Assembly: GCA_012271135.1 (NCBI GenBank)
Contig: JAAXGZ010000097.1
Span: 62,001 to 126,000, forward strand
Length of the DNA: 64,000 nt
Direction: 5' to 3'
Origin: Caldilineales bacterium
Lineage (GTDB): Bacteria > Chloroflexota > Anaerolineae > Caldilineales > Caldilineaceae
The notes under the pieces are model-generated. The model did no database searches and was not told where the DNA came from. It was given only the letters and a program-made list of their open reading frames with translations. Each line of letters begins with the position of its first letter. Position 1 is the stretch's first letter. Below, piece by piece: positions 54,002 to 62,255 of this stretch. The position numbers and the translations under genes were made by a program.

Positions 54002-55042
54002 TTAGGATGCAGAGGGGCCGGGTGTTGCCACAACCTTGACCGCGGCTCCAGTACGGCACAGATCCAGACCCTCCGCGAGGTCGGCCAAGGGTACCGTCAG
54101 GTTGAGGCCCGACGGTTGCAGCACGCCGTCCTCCAGCAGTTGAATGGCCTGTGGGAACGTGCCTACACCCACAAACGTGCCAAAGATACGGAGTTCACGC
54201 TCGGTCAAACGACTCTGATTGACCGCCGGGGTCAGCGCGTTTAGTCCAAAACAGCAGATCTGGCCCATCATGGCTGCCAGGTCCACAGCCGTTCCAAGCT
54301 GCCCGCCCACGGCGTCCACGATCAGATCGACCCCGTGGCCGTCGGTCACTTCGTCGACCGCCTCCGCCAAGTTGTCCGCGTCGACGTTCACGGTCCTGTC
54401 GACTCCGGCCATGCGGGCTTGCTCCAACCTGGTGTCCGCCAGGTCGGCGACCATCACGTGCAGATTCCGGGACTTGAGCATTAGGGCATGCAGGACCCCG
54501 ATGGGCCCGGCTCCGATTACCAAAGCCGTGTCCGAGTGGGCAACATCAAACTGGTTGAAGCCTCCCAGGACGCAGGACAGCGGCTCAATCCACACCGCGT
54601 CGCCCAGGGACAAATCCGGCGTTATGGGCAGCAGGGCCTTTTCCGGAGCCAGTACGTACCTTGCAAAGCCGCCGTCCCGGTGAATCCCGATGGTATGGAA
54701 GTTCGCGCAGTGATTGGCCCGACCCCTGAGACATTGCGGACACGGCTCCAGATTCTGTTCGCGGCAGTACAGGTTGGGAGCCAATACCACCCGGTCCCCG
54801 GTCTGCACAGCGGTGGCCGCCGTTCCCCGTTCCACCACATGGGCAGCCAACTCGTGGCCCAGCACCACGCCGGGCATGGCCGGATGGCCGGGAGGATCCT
54901 TCACAATTTGGAGGTCGGTGCCGCAAACCCCGCAGGCCTCGACCTCAAGCTTGACCCAGTCCGGCGGAACGGTGTCCAGGGACGGTTCGGAACGGTCCTC
55001 GACGATAAACCGCCCGGGACCGGCGAATACTCCTACCTGCAT
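54002..55042 (-). CDS. Zinc-dependent alcohol dehydrogenase in the inositol operon
   Basis: A 346-residue medium-chain dehydrogenase. Catalytic-zinc residues appear in EACGVCGTDLQ and LGHELAAHV, the structural-zinc cluster in EPCPQCLRGRANHC, and the NAD motif in VIGAGPIGVLHA. ATG 55042 has AAGGAG eight bases upstream, 20 bases after mmsA. A role as a polyol or inositol dehydrogenase is suggested by context only. The operon therefore has two candidate oxidoreductases for its first step. Confidence 0.87.
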   Translation of the reverse strand: MQVGVFAGPGRFIVEDRSEPSLDTVPPDWVKLEVEACGVCGTDLQIVKDPPGHPAMPGVVLGHELAAHVVERGTAATAVQTGDRVVLAPNLYCREQNLEPCPQCLRGRANHCANFHTIGIHRDGGFARYVLAPEKALLPITPDLSLGDAVWIEPLSCVLGGFNQFDVAHSDTALVIGAGPIGVLHALMLKSRNLHVMVADLADTRLEQARMAGVDRTVNVDADNLAEAVDEVTDGHGVDLIVDAVGGQLGTAVDLAAMMGQICCFGLNALTPAVNQSRLTERELRIFGTFVGVGTFPQAIQLLEDGVLQPSGLNLTVPLADLAEGLDLCRTGAAVKVVATPGPSAS

Positions 55043-55062
55043 GATGTCTCCTTGTGGGTCGG

Positions 55063-56502
55063 CTACCAGCGTTCGACCACGACCTTGGTCTGCGTGTAGA
55101 ACTCCACACCGTGCCGCGACTGCGCATGGAGATCGCCGAAGAAGCTCTCGTTCCAACCGCTGAACGGGAAGAATGCCATGGGCGCGGCCACGCCGATGTT
55201 GATGCCGATGTTCCCGGCATCGGCACGGTGGCGGAACTCGCGGGCTGCCTTGCCGTCCCGCGTGAACAGGCAGGCCATGTTGCCGAAGGCCCGATCGTTG
55301 ACCCAATCGATGGCCTGATCCAGATCATCGGCCTGCATCAGGCTGAGGACGGGGCCAAAAATCTCCTCCCGGGCCACGGGCATGCCGGGTTCCGCGTTGA
55401 GAATGGTCGGATGGATCCAGTGTCCGGCCGGGTGTCCGTCCACGCTGCGGCCGCGGCCGTCCACCACGAAGCGGCCGCTCCCGTCGTCGGCCTGTGCCAG
55501 GATCCCTTCTATGCGTTGGCGGCTCGCGTCGGTGATCACCGGTCCCATTTCGGTGTCGTCGTCCAATCCGTTGCCCACACGCCTGGAAGTTGCCAAGTCG
55601 GCCATGGCATCCGCAAACGGAGCATGCATCTCGCCCACCGTGATCGCGGTCGACAGGGCCAGGCACCGCTGGCCGGCACAACCGAAGGCGCTTTCGGCCA
55701 TGGCATTGGCCGCGGCTTCCACATCGACGCCCGGCATGATGACAACGGGATTCTTGGCTCCCCCTTGGCACTGTGCGCGTTTGCCGTTGGCGGTCGCGCG
55801 GGCGTAGACCAGTTTGGCCACCGGCGTGGACCCGACAAACGAAACGGCGCGCACCAGGGGATGATCGATGAGCGTATTTACGACGTCGGCACCGCCGTTG
55901 ACCAGTTGCACAACCCCGGAGGGGAAACCCGCCTGCTCGATCAGACCGAACAGCTTCTGGCTGGTCAGCGGTACCTTTTCACTGGGCTTGAGGATGAATG
56001 CATTGCCGGTGGCCACGCCATAAGGCAGGAACCACAGCGGGATCATAGCCGGGAAGTTGAAGGGGGTGATGGCCGCCACCACGCCCAACGGCTGGCGAAT
56101 CATGTGTTCGTCGATGCCATGGGCGATGTCCTCGTTGTTCCACCCTTGAATCAGGGATGGCATGCCACAGGCCACTTCGACGTTTTCGATACCCCTCCGG
56201 ACCTCGCCCCGTGCCTCGACCAGAGTCTTGCCGCACTCAAGGGTCACTGTGCGGGAAATGTCCTCGAAGTACTCCTCCAGCAGGGCCTTGAGCCTGAACA
56301 TCGGCTGAACCCGATCCACGACCGGGGTGCGGCGCCATGCCGGATAGGCGGCCTGGGCAGTCTGCACAGCCATGTCCACTTCAGCGGCAGTCGTCAGCGG
56401 CAGTGTCGCCAATCGTTCATTGGAGGCCGGATTGCGCACCGGCATGGTGTCTTCGGATTGGCTGGCCGCAAACGATCCGTTGACGAAGTTCTTGACAATC
56501 AT
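55063..56502 (-). CDS. iolA: CoA-acylating methylmalonate-semialdehyde dehydrogenase
   Basis: A 479-residue aldehyde dehydrogenase of the MmsA/IolA type, which converts malonate or methylmalonate semialdehyde with CoA and NAD into acetyl- or propionyl-CoA. The nucleotide-binding and active-site segments are present, including SFVGSTPVAKLVY, AQCQGGAKNPVVIMP and the catalytic Cys in FGCAGQRCLALSTAI. The start is ATG 56502. It supplies the final step of inositol breakdown and could also serve valine catabolism. Confidence 0.92.
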   Translation of the reverse strand: MIVKNFVNGSFAASQSEDTMPVRNPASNERLATLPLTTAAEVDMAVQTAQAAYPAWRRTPVVDRVQPMFRLKALLEEYFEDISRTVTLECGKTLVEARGEVRRGIENVEVACGMPSLIQGWNNEDIAHGIDEHMIRQPLGVVAAITPFNFPAMIPLWFLPYGVATGNAFILKPSEKVPLTSQKLFGLIEQAGFPSGVVQLVNGGADVVNTLIDHPLVRAVSFVGSTPVAKLVYARATANGKRAQCQGGAKNPVVIMPGVDVEAAANAMAESAFGCAGQRCLALSTAITVGEMHAPFADAMADLATSRRVGNGLDDDTEMGPVITDASRQRIEGILAQADDGSGRFVVDGRGRSVDGHPAGHWIHPTILNAEPGMPVAREEIFGPVLSLMQADDLDQAIDWVNDRAFGNMACLFTRDGKAAREFRHRADAGNIGINIGVAAPMAFFPFSGWNESFFGDLHAQSRHGVEFYTQTKVVVERW

Positions 56503-56570
56503 GGCATGCAATTCTCCCCTGCATTTCAACGCCGGCGCACCGCCAACAGTGCTCCGGACCCGGATCGTGG

Positions 56571-58460
56571 CTAGCGGTAGAAGCGCTCCTTGGACCGCAT
56601 CTGCTCCCATTCCTCGCGCGCCGCGTTGACTGTGTCGATTTCACTGACCTCTGCCACGGGCACGTCCCACCAGGACTCGTAGGCATCCACACCGAGATAG
56701 CGGTCGTTAGTGACGTGGATGACGACCGTGCGGTCAATGTCCTTGGCGCGTGCCAGTGCCCCCATAACATCATCCACCGAATTGCAGCCAATGACCACGG
56801 CACCCAGACTGGCGGCGTTGGCAGCCAGGTCCACTGGTAGGGGCCGCTTGTGGCCACCGGCCTCATCCGTCGGCAACGCACCGTTCTCGGGAAACAGGTA
56901 TCGCGTGCCGAATCCGCTTTGGCCCAGGGAGCGGCTTAGGCCTCCGATGCTCTTGAAACCACTGTTGTCCATCAGCACGATTGTCAGCTTGTAGCCCTCC
57001 TGGACCGATGTGACAATCTCCGAGGCCATCATCAGATAGGAACCGTCTCCCACCAGGATATACACCTCTCGGTCCGGTTCCGCCATCTTTACGCCGAGGG
57101 CGCCGGCGATTTCGTATCCCATGCAGGAATACCCGTATTCCATGTGGTACTGCAGCGGATGGCGGCTGCGCCACAACTTGTGGGAGTCGCCCGGCAGGCT
57201 GCCGGCAGCACCGACCATCACAGCGTCCGGATCGCCCTGTTCATTCACGGCGCCTATGAGCGCACCCTGCGCGGCTACTCCGCTGTCCGACTCGTGCAAG
57301 GCATAAATCCGGTCCACCTCCGATTCCCACTCCTCCTTGAGCGCCGCGATGCGGGTATCAAGGTCGGCGTCGGTGACTTTTTCTGACAGCATCGCGTCCA
57401 GTTCCTCCAGGCAGACCCTGGCATCGCCCGTAACCGACACCCCTTGGTGCTTGCCGGCATCAAATTCGGACACGTTCAAGTTGATGAAGCGGACTTCCGA
57501 ATCCTGAAAGGCGGTCTTGCTGGCGGTGGTGAAGTCGCTCCAACGGGTGCCAACCCCCATGACCACATCCGCGTCCCGGGCATAGATGTTGGCAGCGGAC
57601 GTTCCAGTTAACCCCATTGCCCCCAAGCATCTGGCATCATCGAAGTCCAGACTGCCTTTGCCCGCCATGGTCTCGGCGACGGGGATGCCGGTTCGGCCCG
57701 CAAACGCGCGCAATGCGTCTTCGGCTTCACTGTATTGGACACCACCGCCCGCCACGATGAGCGGCCGCTGGGCTCCGCGCAGCAACTCCGCAGCCCGTTG
57801 CAGGCTGGCCAGATCTGCGCGCGGGCGCGGCACGTGCCACACCCATTTCTCGAACAGTGCTGCGGGATAGTCGAACGCTTCCGTCTGCACATCCTGCGGG
57901 ATGGAAATCGTAACGGCACCGGTGTCCGCGGGGCTGGTCAGGACGCGCAGGGCCTCCGGCAGACTGTAAACCAACTGGTCCGGGCGATTGATGCGGTCCC
58001 AATAGCGGCTGACCGGACGAAACGTGTCGTTGACCGAGAAGTCTTGACTGTGTTCGGACTCCAGTTGTTGCAGGACCGGTGCCACATTGCGCCGGGCAAA
58101 GATGTCGCCCGGCAACAGCAGCACCGGAAGGCGGTTGATGGTGGCCGTGGCAGCCCCCGTCACCATGTTGCTGGCGCCGGGACCGATGGAGGAGGTACAA
58201 GCCAGCGTCCGCAACCTGCGGCTGTGCTTGGCAAAGCCAATGGCGGTATGCACCATGGCCTGTTCGTTGCGGGTTTGGTAATAGCGGAGCGCAGGGTATT
58301 GTTGCAGGGCCTGGCCCATTCCAGACACATTGCCGTGACCAAAGATGCCGAAGCATCCGGCAAAGAAGGCTTGGCGCCGGCCGTCGCGTTCCGTGTACTG
58401 GGCACACAGGAAGCGTACAATGGCCTGGGCCATGGTGAGACGCACAGTTGGTTCGGTCAT
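56571..58460 (-). CDS. iolD: 3D-(3,5/4)-trihydroxycyclohexane-1,2-dione hydrolase
   Basis: A 629-residue thiamine-diphosphate enzyme that opens the inositol-derived ring to 5-deoxy-glucuronate. It has the three-domain pattern of the family: an N-terminal PYR domain with GIFGHGNVSGMGQAL, a central Rossmann-like domain, and a C-terminal PP domain with the metal/ThDP motif GDGSYLMMASEI...MDNSGF. Start ATG 58460, with an ATG four codons earlier as an alternative. It is 27 bases after iolC and 68 before mmsA. Confidence 0.94.
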   Translation of the reverse strand: MTEPTVRLTMAQAIVRFLCAQYTERDGRRQAFFAGCFGIFGHGNVSGMGQALQQYPALRYYQTRNEQAMVHTAIGFAKHSRRLRTLACTSSIGPGASNMVTGAATATINRLPVLLLPGDIFARRNVAPVLQQLESEHSQDFSVNDTFRPVSRYWDRINRPDQLVYSLPEALRVLTSPADTGAVTISIPQDVQTEAFDYPAALFEKWVWHVPRPRADLASLQRAAELLRGAQRPLIVAGGGVQYSEAEDALRAFAGRTGIPVAETMAGKGSLDFDDARCLGAMGLTGTSAANIYARDADVVMGVGTRWSDFTTASKTAFQDSEVRFINLNVSEFDAGKHQGVSVTGDARVCLEELDAMLSEKVTDADLDTRIAALKEEWESEVDRIYALHESDSGVAAQGALIGAVNEQGDPDAVMVGAAGSLPGDSHKLWRSRHPLQYHMEYGYSCMGYEIAGALGVKMAEPDREVYILVGDGSYLMMASEIVTSVQEGYKLTIVLMDNSGFKSIGGLSRSLGQSGFGTRYLFPENGALPTDEAGGHKRPLPVDLAANAASLGAVVIGCNSVDDVMGALARAKDIDRTVVIHVTNDRYLGVDAYESWWDVPVAEVSEIDTVNAAREEWEQMRSKERFYR

Positions 58461-58487
58461 TGTGGTTCCCATCCCCTTTCTTGGTTG

Positions 58488-59507
58488 CTACCAGCCGCCA
58501 TGGCTGTCGATGAATTCGTTCACCTGGTCCCAGGTGGGCATGAAGTTGGCACAGCCGTGCCGCGTCACCACCATGGCTCCACAGGCGTTGCCCAGCCGGG
58601 CGGACCGCTCCAGCGTCCAGCCGCTGACCAGCCCAAAGATGAAACCGGCGCCAAAGGCATCCCCGGCACCCAGAATGTTGTAGATGTCCACCGGGAACCC
58701 GGGCACGTCGCGGGGAGCTTCGCCGCAGGTGTGGACACGGGCCCCCAAGGCTCCGACTTTCTCAATTACGTGGCGCGGTCCCAGGCTCTGGATCCTCTCA
58801 ATCGCAGCCAGAACATCCCCTTCGACCTGGGTGTCCGACACCTGCGAGTCCGTCACGGTCATCTGAGCCGGATCGGCCAGCAAGGCGGCGTTGACCTCGT
58901 CATGCGTACCGACCACGATGTCCACCTGCTGCATGACAGACCGGGCTACGACCCCGAACGCCCTGGCGTCGTGCCACTGGTCGGGACGGAAGTCCAGGTC
59001 GAACACCACGGTCGCACCATGGCTGCGCGCCGACTCGGCCGCAAACATTGTTGCCGATCGGCTTGGTTCGCGGGAGAGGTTCGTGCCGGCAAACTGGAAC
59101 ACTTGGCAGTCGTCGTAGGGCGAGGCCAGCACGTCGTCAATCGTGACGTTGATATCGGCGCAATTCTCGCGGTAGAACACCAACGGGAACCGGTCCGGCG
59201 GTTCTATTCCCAGGACTACGGCGCTGGTGCGCAAACCGGGCTTGCGGACAATGTATCGGGTGTCCACCCCTTCGTTGACCAGGAACTCCAGCACGAAATC
59301 CCCAACCGGATCGTCCCCGATGCCGGTCAGGAGGGCGACCCGGCGCCCCAACCGGGTCATGCCCACGGAGATATTCGTGGGTGAACCGCCGACGTAGGCG
59401 GCGAACGACGTGATGTCGGGGAAGGGGGCGCCCACGTCGTTGCTGTAGAGGTCGATGCTGGATCGACCCATGTGCAGGGAGTCAAAGGACTTGGTGGAAT
59501 CTATCAT
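58488..59507 (-). CDS. iolC: 5-dehydro-2-deoxygluconokinase
   Basis: A 339-residue PfkB-family kinase that phosphorylates 2-deoxy-5-keto-gluconate in inositol catabolism. Seen are FAAYVGGSPTNISVGMTRLG, the substrate/ADP site around VGTHDEVNAALL, and the catalytic NILGAGDAFGAGFIFG with the Asp base. The order iolB, iolC, iolD and close spacing fix the assignment. Start ATG 59507. Confidence 0.92.
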   Translation of the reverse strand: MIDSTKSFDSLHMGRSSIDLYSNDVGAPFPDITSFAAYVGGSPTNISVGMTRLGRRVALLTGIGDDPVGDFVLEFLVNEGVDTRYIVRKPGLRTSAVVLGIEPPDRFPLVFYRENCADINVTIDDVLASPYDDCQVFQFAGTNLSREPSRSATMFAAESARSHGATVVFDLDFRPDQWHDARAFGVVARSVMQQVDIVVGTHDEVNAALLADPAQMTVTDSQVSDTQVEGDVLAAIERIQSLGPRHVIEKVGALGARVHTCGEAPRDVPGFPVDIYNILGAGDAFGAGFIFGLVSGWTLERSARLGNACGAMVVTRHGCANFMPTWDQVNEFIDSHGGW

Positions 59508-59540
59508 GGCCGAGTGGAGGAACGGGACGACCCTGCGGAT

Positions 59541-60476
59541 CTAGGCGGGCCGATACAGTGGAACGTCGGGATTGGTGGTTCGGTAGGTGTCCTTGACCCA
59601 TGCGTAGCGCGGATCGTCCTGATTCGCCAGACTTTGGGCGCTTCCCGCCAACACATTCAGATAGTAGGTCACGTAGCCGGGTGGGCTGACCACCGGGTGG
59701 TAGCCCTCGGGCACCAGCACCACGCTGTCGTTTCGTGGACGGACCAAGGCATCGATGGGCATTCCGTCCTGGTGGAGCGGGGAGGCTTCGTCAGTATAGA
59801 CGCGTTGATAGGCATACCCGTCGGGATCATAGGCTCCGAAGGGCTCGCTGCGCGTGGAAGTGATTTTGTAGTAGTAAATCTCCTCCAGGTCGGCCTCCAC
59901 CAACTTGCCCTGGCCATCCTCGATGTGGACGTCGTGCTTGTGGCCCGGATAGCTGCTCCAACCGCCGCTGGGGGTATACACCTCGACCAGGACAAGTTTG
60001 TCCACGGGAGAACCGGGTGGCAGCGGATCGTTGATCTGCCGGGTCGCGTTGTCGCCCCCGCGCAGGTTCATCTCCACCTGGCCCGGGAGCGTCAGGAATG
60101 GCGGGTGTTCCACTTGCGCCGGGGCCATGGCAACCGCAAACTCGCCGTCTTCGACACAAGCCACCGTCAGGTCGGACCCAGGTGGCAGGTACAGGGTATG
60201 GCACGCGCCAACGAAGACGTTGGGCCGGCCGCCGAACTCGCCGGGCAGGTCGATGCGGTTGGAAGTCAGTCGGTATCGGCCGCTGAGGTTTACCAGGGCC
60301 ATCTCCTGCCCGCCGGTGGACGTCTCCCAAGTCCGCCCGGCCTGGATACGGTGCACTTCGAAACTGATCCACTGCCAGCCGGCGCTTTCCGGCGTCACGC
60401 GCGTGACCAGCCCGGGTTCACCGGACCCGGCGGCGGTTTGGGGCAGGACCAGGATGTTCTCCGAAGTGTATTGCAT
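59541..60476 (-). CDS. iolB: 5-deoxy-glucuronate isomerase
   Basis: A 311-residue cupin enzyme that converts 5-deoxy-glucuronate to 2-deoxy-5-keto-gluconate. The C-terminal cupin contains metal-ligand segments SSYPGHKHDVH and EIYYYKI, with VLVPEGYHPVVSPPGY and YYLNVLAG near the end, all typical of IolB. The ATG at 60476 begins a sequence MQYTSENILVLPQ; the frame upstream has no homology. It is the first gene of the leftward inositol operon. Confidence 0.93.
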   Translation of the reverse strand: MQYTSENILVLPQTAAGSGEPGLVTRVTPESAGWQWISFEVHRIQAGRTWETSTGGQEMALVNLSGRYRLTSNRIDLPGEFGGRPNVFVGACHTLYLPPGSDLTVACVEDGEFAVAMAPAQVEHPPFLTLPGQVEMNLRGGDNATRQINDPLPPGSPVDKLVLVEVYTPSGGWSSYPGHKHDVHIEDGQGKLVEADLEEIYYYKITSTRSEPFGAYDPDGYAYQRVYTDEASPLHQDGMPIDALVRPRNDSVVLVPEGYHPVVSPPGYVTYYLNVLAGSAQSLANQDDPRYAWVKDTYRTTNPDVPLYRPA

Positions 60477-60787
60477 CTGTGAATCTCGTTTGCCGGGACG
60501 ATCGCGAACGTCGGCGTGGTTTGGGCCACGGGCGCGCCGAAATAGGTTGGAAACTGACGTGGCCCGTCGCCAATGCCCTGCTATTGTCCAACCAGGCCAC
60601 CGCGAATTCAAGCAGCACCCGGGCCCAGGCAGCAAATACAGCTCCCACTGCGACGGATTGGCCACGATGGGAGGCGGCAAACATTGAATCCGGGGCTGGC
60701 CTACAATCCAGGGTGTCGCGCGCTCCCCAATCCCTGGGTTTCCAGTTGTCGGGGGTGCAACCAGCCACGCTGAAGCGGAGCAAGGCC
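60477..60787. other. Divergent region between iolB and the TIM-barrel gene
   Basis: 311 bases that should hold promoters for both directions. Besides the leftward promoter, a rightward TACAAT lies at 60702-60707 without a matching -35. The frame of the rightward gene is open throughout but carries no recognisable protein before the ATG at 60788. Confidence 0.4.
60583..60611 (-). promoter_or_regulatory. Candidate promoter of the inositol operon
   Basis: Reading leftward, TTGAAT (60611-60606) and GACAAT (60588-60583) are separated by exactly 17 bases and lie 107 bases before iolB. Each hexamer matches consensus at four positions. No clear operator palindrome is seen beside it. Confidence 0.4.
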
Positions 60788-61594
60788 ATGACGTTCAAAC
60801 TGGGATTCGCCACGCTGCGATGGAACGAACCAGACCTCGAACCCTGCCTGGAAACACTCAAGGAAGCGGGATGGGACGGCTGGGAGGCCCGGTTTCCACT
60901 TGACTGGATGGGTACACCCAAGCGCCTGCGGGGCATTTGCGATCGGGTCGGTCTGCCCTTGGCGGTGCTGACCGCAATTGGCAGCCCCGACCACCAAGAC
61001 CCGAGGGTATTCGAAATCAACAAGCGCCGGATGGAATTCGCAGCCGAAATGGAGTGCGACTGCTTCATGTTCATGTGCGCCCAACAGCCCCCGGACAGGC
61101 TGGCCAACACCGACGAGGTGCACCGGGCTGCGGATGCGGCGGACGAATGGGCCGAATACGCAGGCACGCTTGGACTTGAGATCACCATGCACATTCACAC
61201 CAATCACACGGTGAACTCCCTGGAGACATGGTCTGCCTACATGCAGCGCCTGCGCCGGTCGGGTCTTTGCATCGATGTCTCCCATGCACACTTGTGGGGC
61301 ATCGATCCCGTGGATGCCCTCACCCTTTACCGCAGCCAGCTCAACTACGTGCACCTGCAGGAGTACACCTCGGTGGATATCCGGGACAATCGCTGGTATT
61401 ACCCGGATTGGGTCGATGTGCATGTGTCCGGTCACATGGATTTTCCCGCCATCAGGGCCAACCTGGAGGAATCCGGCTTCGACCGCTGGGTCACCGCCTG
61501 CCCGGGAGCACCGATCCCGGGATCCGATTCGCCCATGGACGAGGCCCGTCGCAGTGCCACCACGCTTGGCTACCTGCGGTCCATCGGATTCTGA
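60788..61594 (+). CDS. Sugar phosphate isomerase/epimerase-type TIM barrel
   Basis: A 268-residue AP-endonuclease-2-like TIM barrel. Metal-ligand candidates appear in EITMHIHTNHTVNSLETW, LCIDVSHAHLWG, NYVHLQEYTSVD and VDVHVSGHMDFPAI. The start ATG 60788 is preceded by GGAGCAAGG. It is divergent from the inositol operon and could be an inosose isomerase or dehydratase (IolI/IolE-like), but it lacks the diagnostic NAPCSWG opening. It is convergent with the ureide decarboxylase gene. Confidence 0.8.
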   Translation: MTFKLGFATLRWNEPDLEPCLETLKEAGWDGWEARFPLDWMGTPKRLRGICDRVGLPLAVLTAIGSPDHQDPRVFEINKRRMEFAAEMECDCFMFMCAQQPPDRLANTDEVHRAADAADEWAEYAGTLGLEITMHIHTNHTVNSLETWSAYMQRLRRSGLCIDVSHAHLWGIDPVDALTLYRSQLNYVHLQEYTSVDIRDNRWYYPDWVDVHVSGHMDFPAIRANLEESGFDRWVTACPGAPIPGSDSPMDEARRSATTLGYLRSIGF

Positions 61595-61601
61595 TTCCCG
61601 A

Positions 61602-61628
61602 CGGGATGCTTGTCGAGCATGCATCCCG
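61602..61628. terminator. Hairpin between convergent genes
   Basis: CGGGATGC (61602-61609) pairs exactly with GCATCCCG (61621-61628) over an 11-base loop, which can itself fold through ATGCT and AGCAT. It lies seven bases after the TIM-barrel stop and 50 bases past the stop of the convergent gene, so it may end both transcripts. Confidence 0.5.
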
Positions 61629-61678
61629 CCAAGCCGCGGCCATTTGCCGGGTATCCGCACCCGCCTGGCATCGGCGCT

Positions 61679-62206
61679 TCATGAGGGGGAGAGTTCGTCG
61701 CGCAACTTGTCGAGTCTGAGCTGCATGATTTGCCGTTGCTGCTCGGCAGCGACCAGCAGTTCCTCTTCGGGCGAGTTGTCCAGGCGCTCCTGCAGCAGCT
61801 TGAGCATGGCCGCGGCGCTCTTGCCGGTGGCGCACACGATGAAGATGTATCCGAAGCGCTCTTCGTAATGCCGGTTGCCCATCGCCAAGCCGGCCAACAC
61901 CTCCTCGCTGGCGGAGTCCACACCGGACTGTTCACCCTCGGACCAGCTCTTTGTTGTGGCAAATCTTGCCCGCAGCGAATCAATGTCCCCAATCCTGGGG
62001 TGGTGCGCAAACGCTTCCAGCCAGTCGTCCTGATCCAGCCCCAGCCAAATTTCGTCGGCCTCCGATCGCAGGGCCTGCCAATCCGCAAACGGAATCCGCT
62101 GCACCATGGATTGGACCCAACGCCCGGAACCACAGCATCGTTCCAACAGCTCCGCCTGCCGCGCCGCAGGCAGGCAGTTCAGGGCAACCGTTGCTTCGCT
62201 ATGCAT
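61679..62206 (-). CDS. OHCU decarboxylase (UraD-like)
   Basis: A 175-residue protein of the 2-oxo-4-hydroxy-4-carboxy-5-ureidoimidazoline decarboxylase family, which makes S-allantoin in urate degradation. The catalytic-type His lies in AFAHHPRIGD near residue 70. EERFGYIFIVCATGKSA and a C-terminal helix of the form QRQIMQLRLDKLRDEL complete the family pattern. No other purine gene is in the window, so the pathway context is missing. Start ATG 62206. Confidence 0.88.
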   Translation of the reverse strand: MHSEATVALNCLPAARQAELLERCCGSGRWVQSMVQRIPFADWQALRSEADEIWLGLDQDDWLEAFAHHPRIGDIDSLRARFATTKSWSEGEQSGVDSASEEVLAGLAMGNRHYEERFGYIFIVCATGKSAAAMLKLLQERLDNSPEEELLVAAEQQRQIMQLRLDKLRDELSPS

Positions 62207-62255
62207 GGATCATTCCACCACCGACACGGGTCAACCCAAATCGCACCCAGTAGAA

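Noticed and set aside
57735-59384. A 549-codon open frame on the plus strand
   Set aside because: It is the mirror of iolD and iolC, whose family motifs are unmistakable on the other strand.
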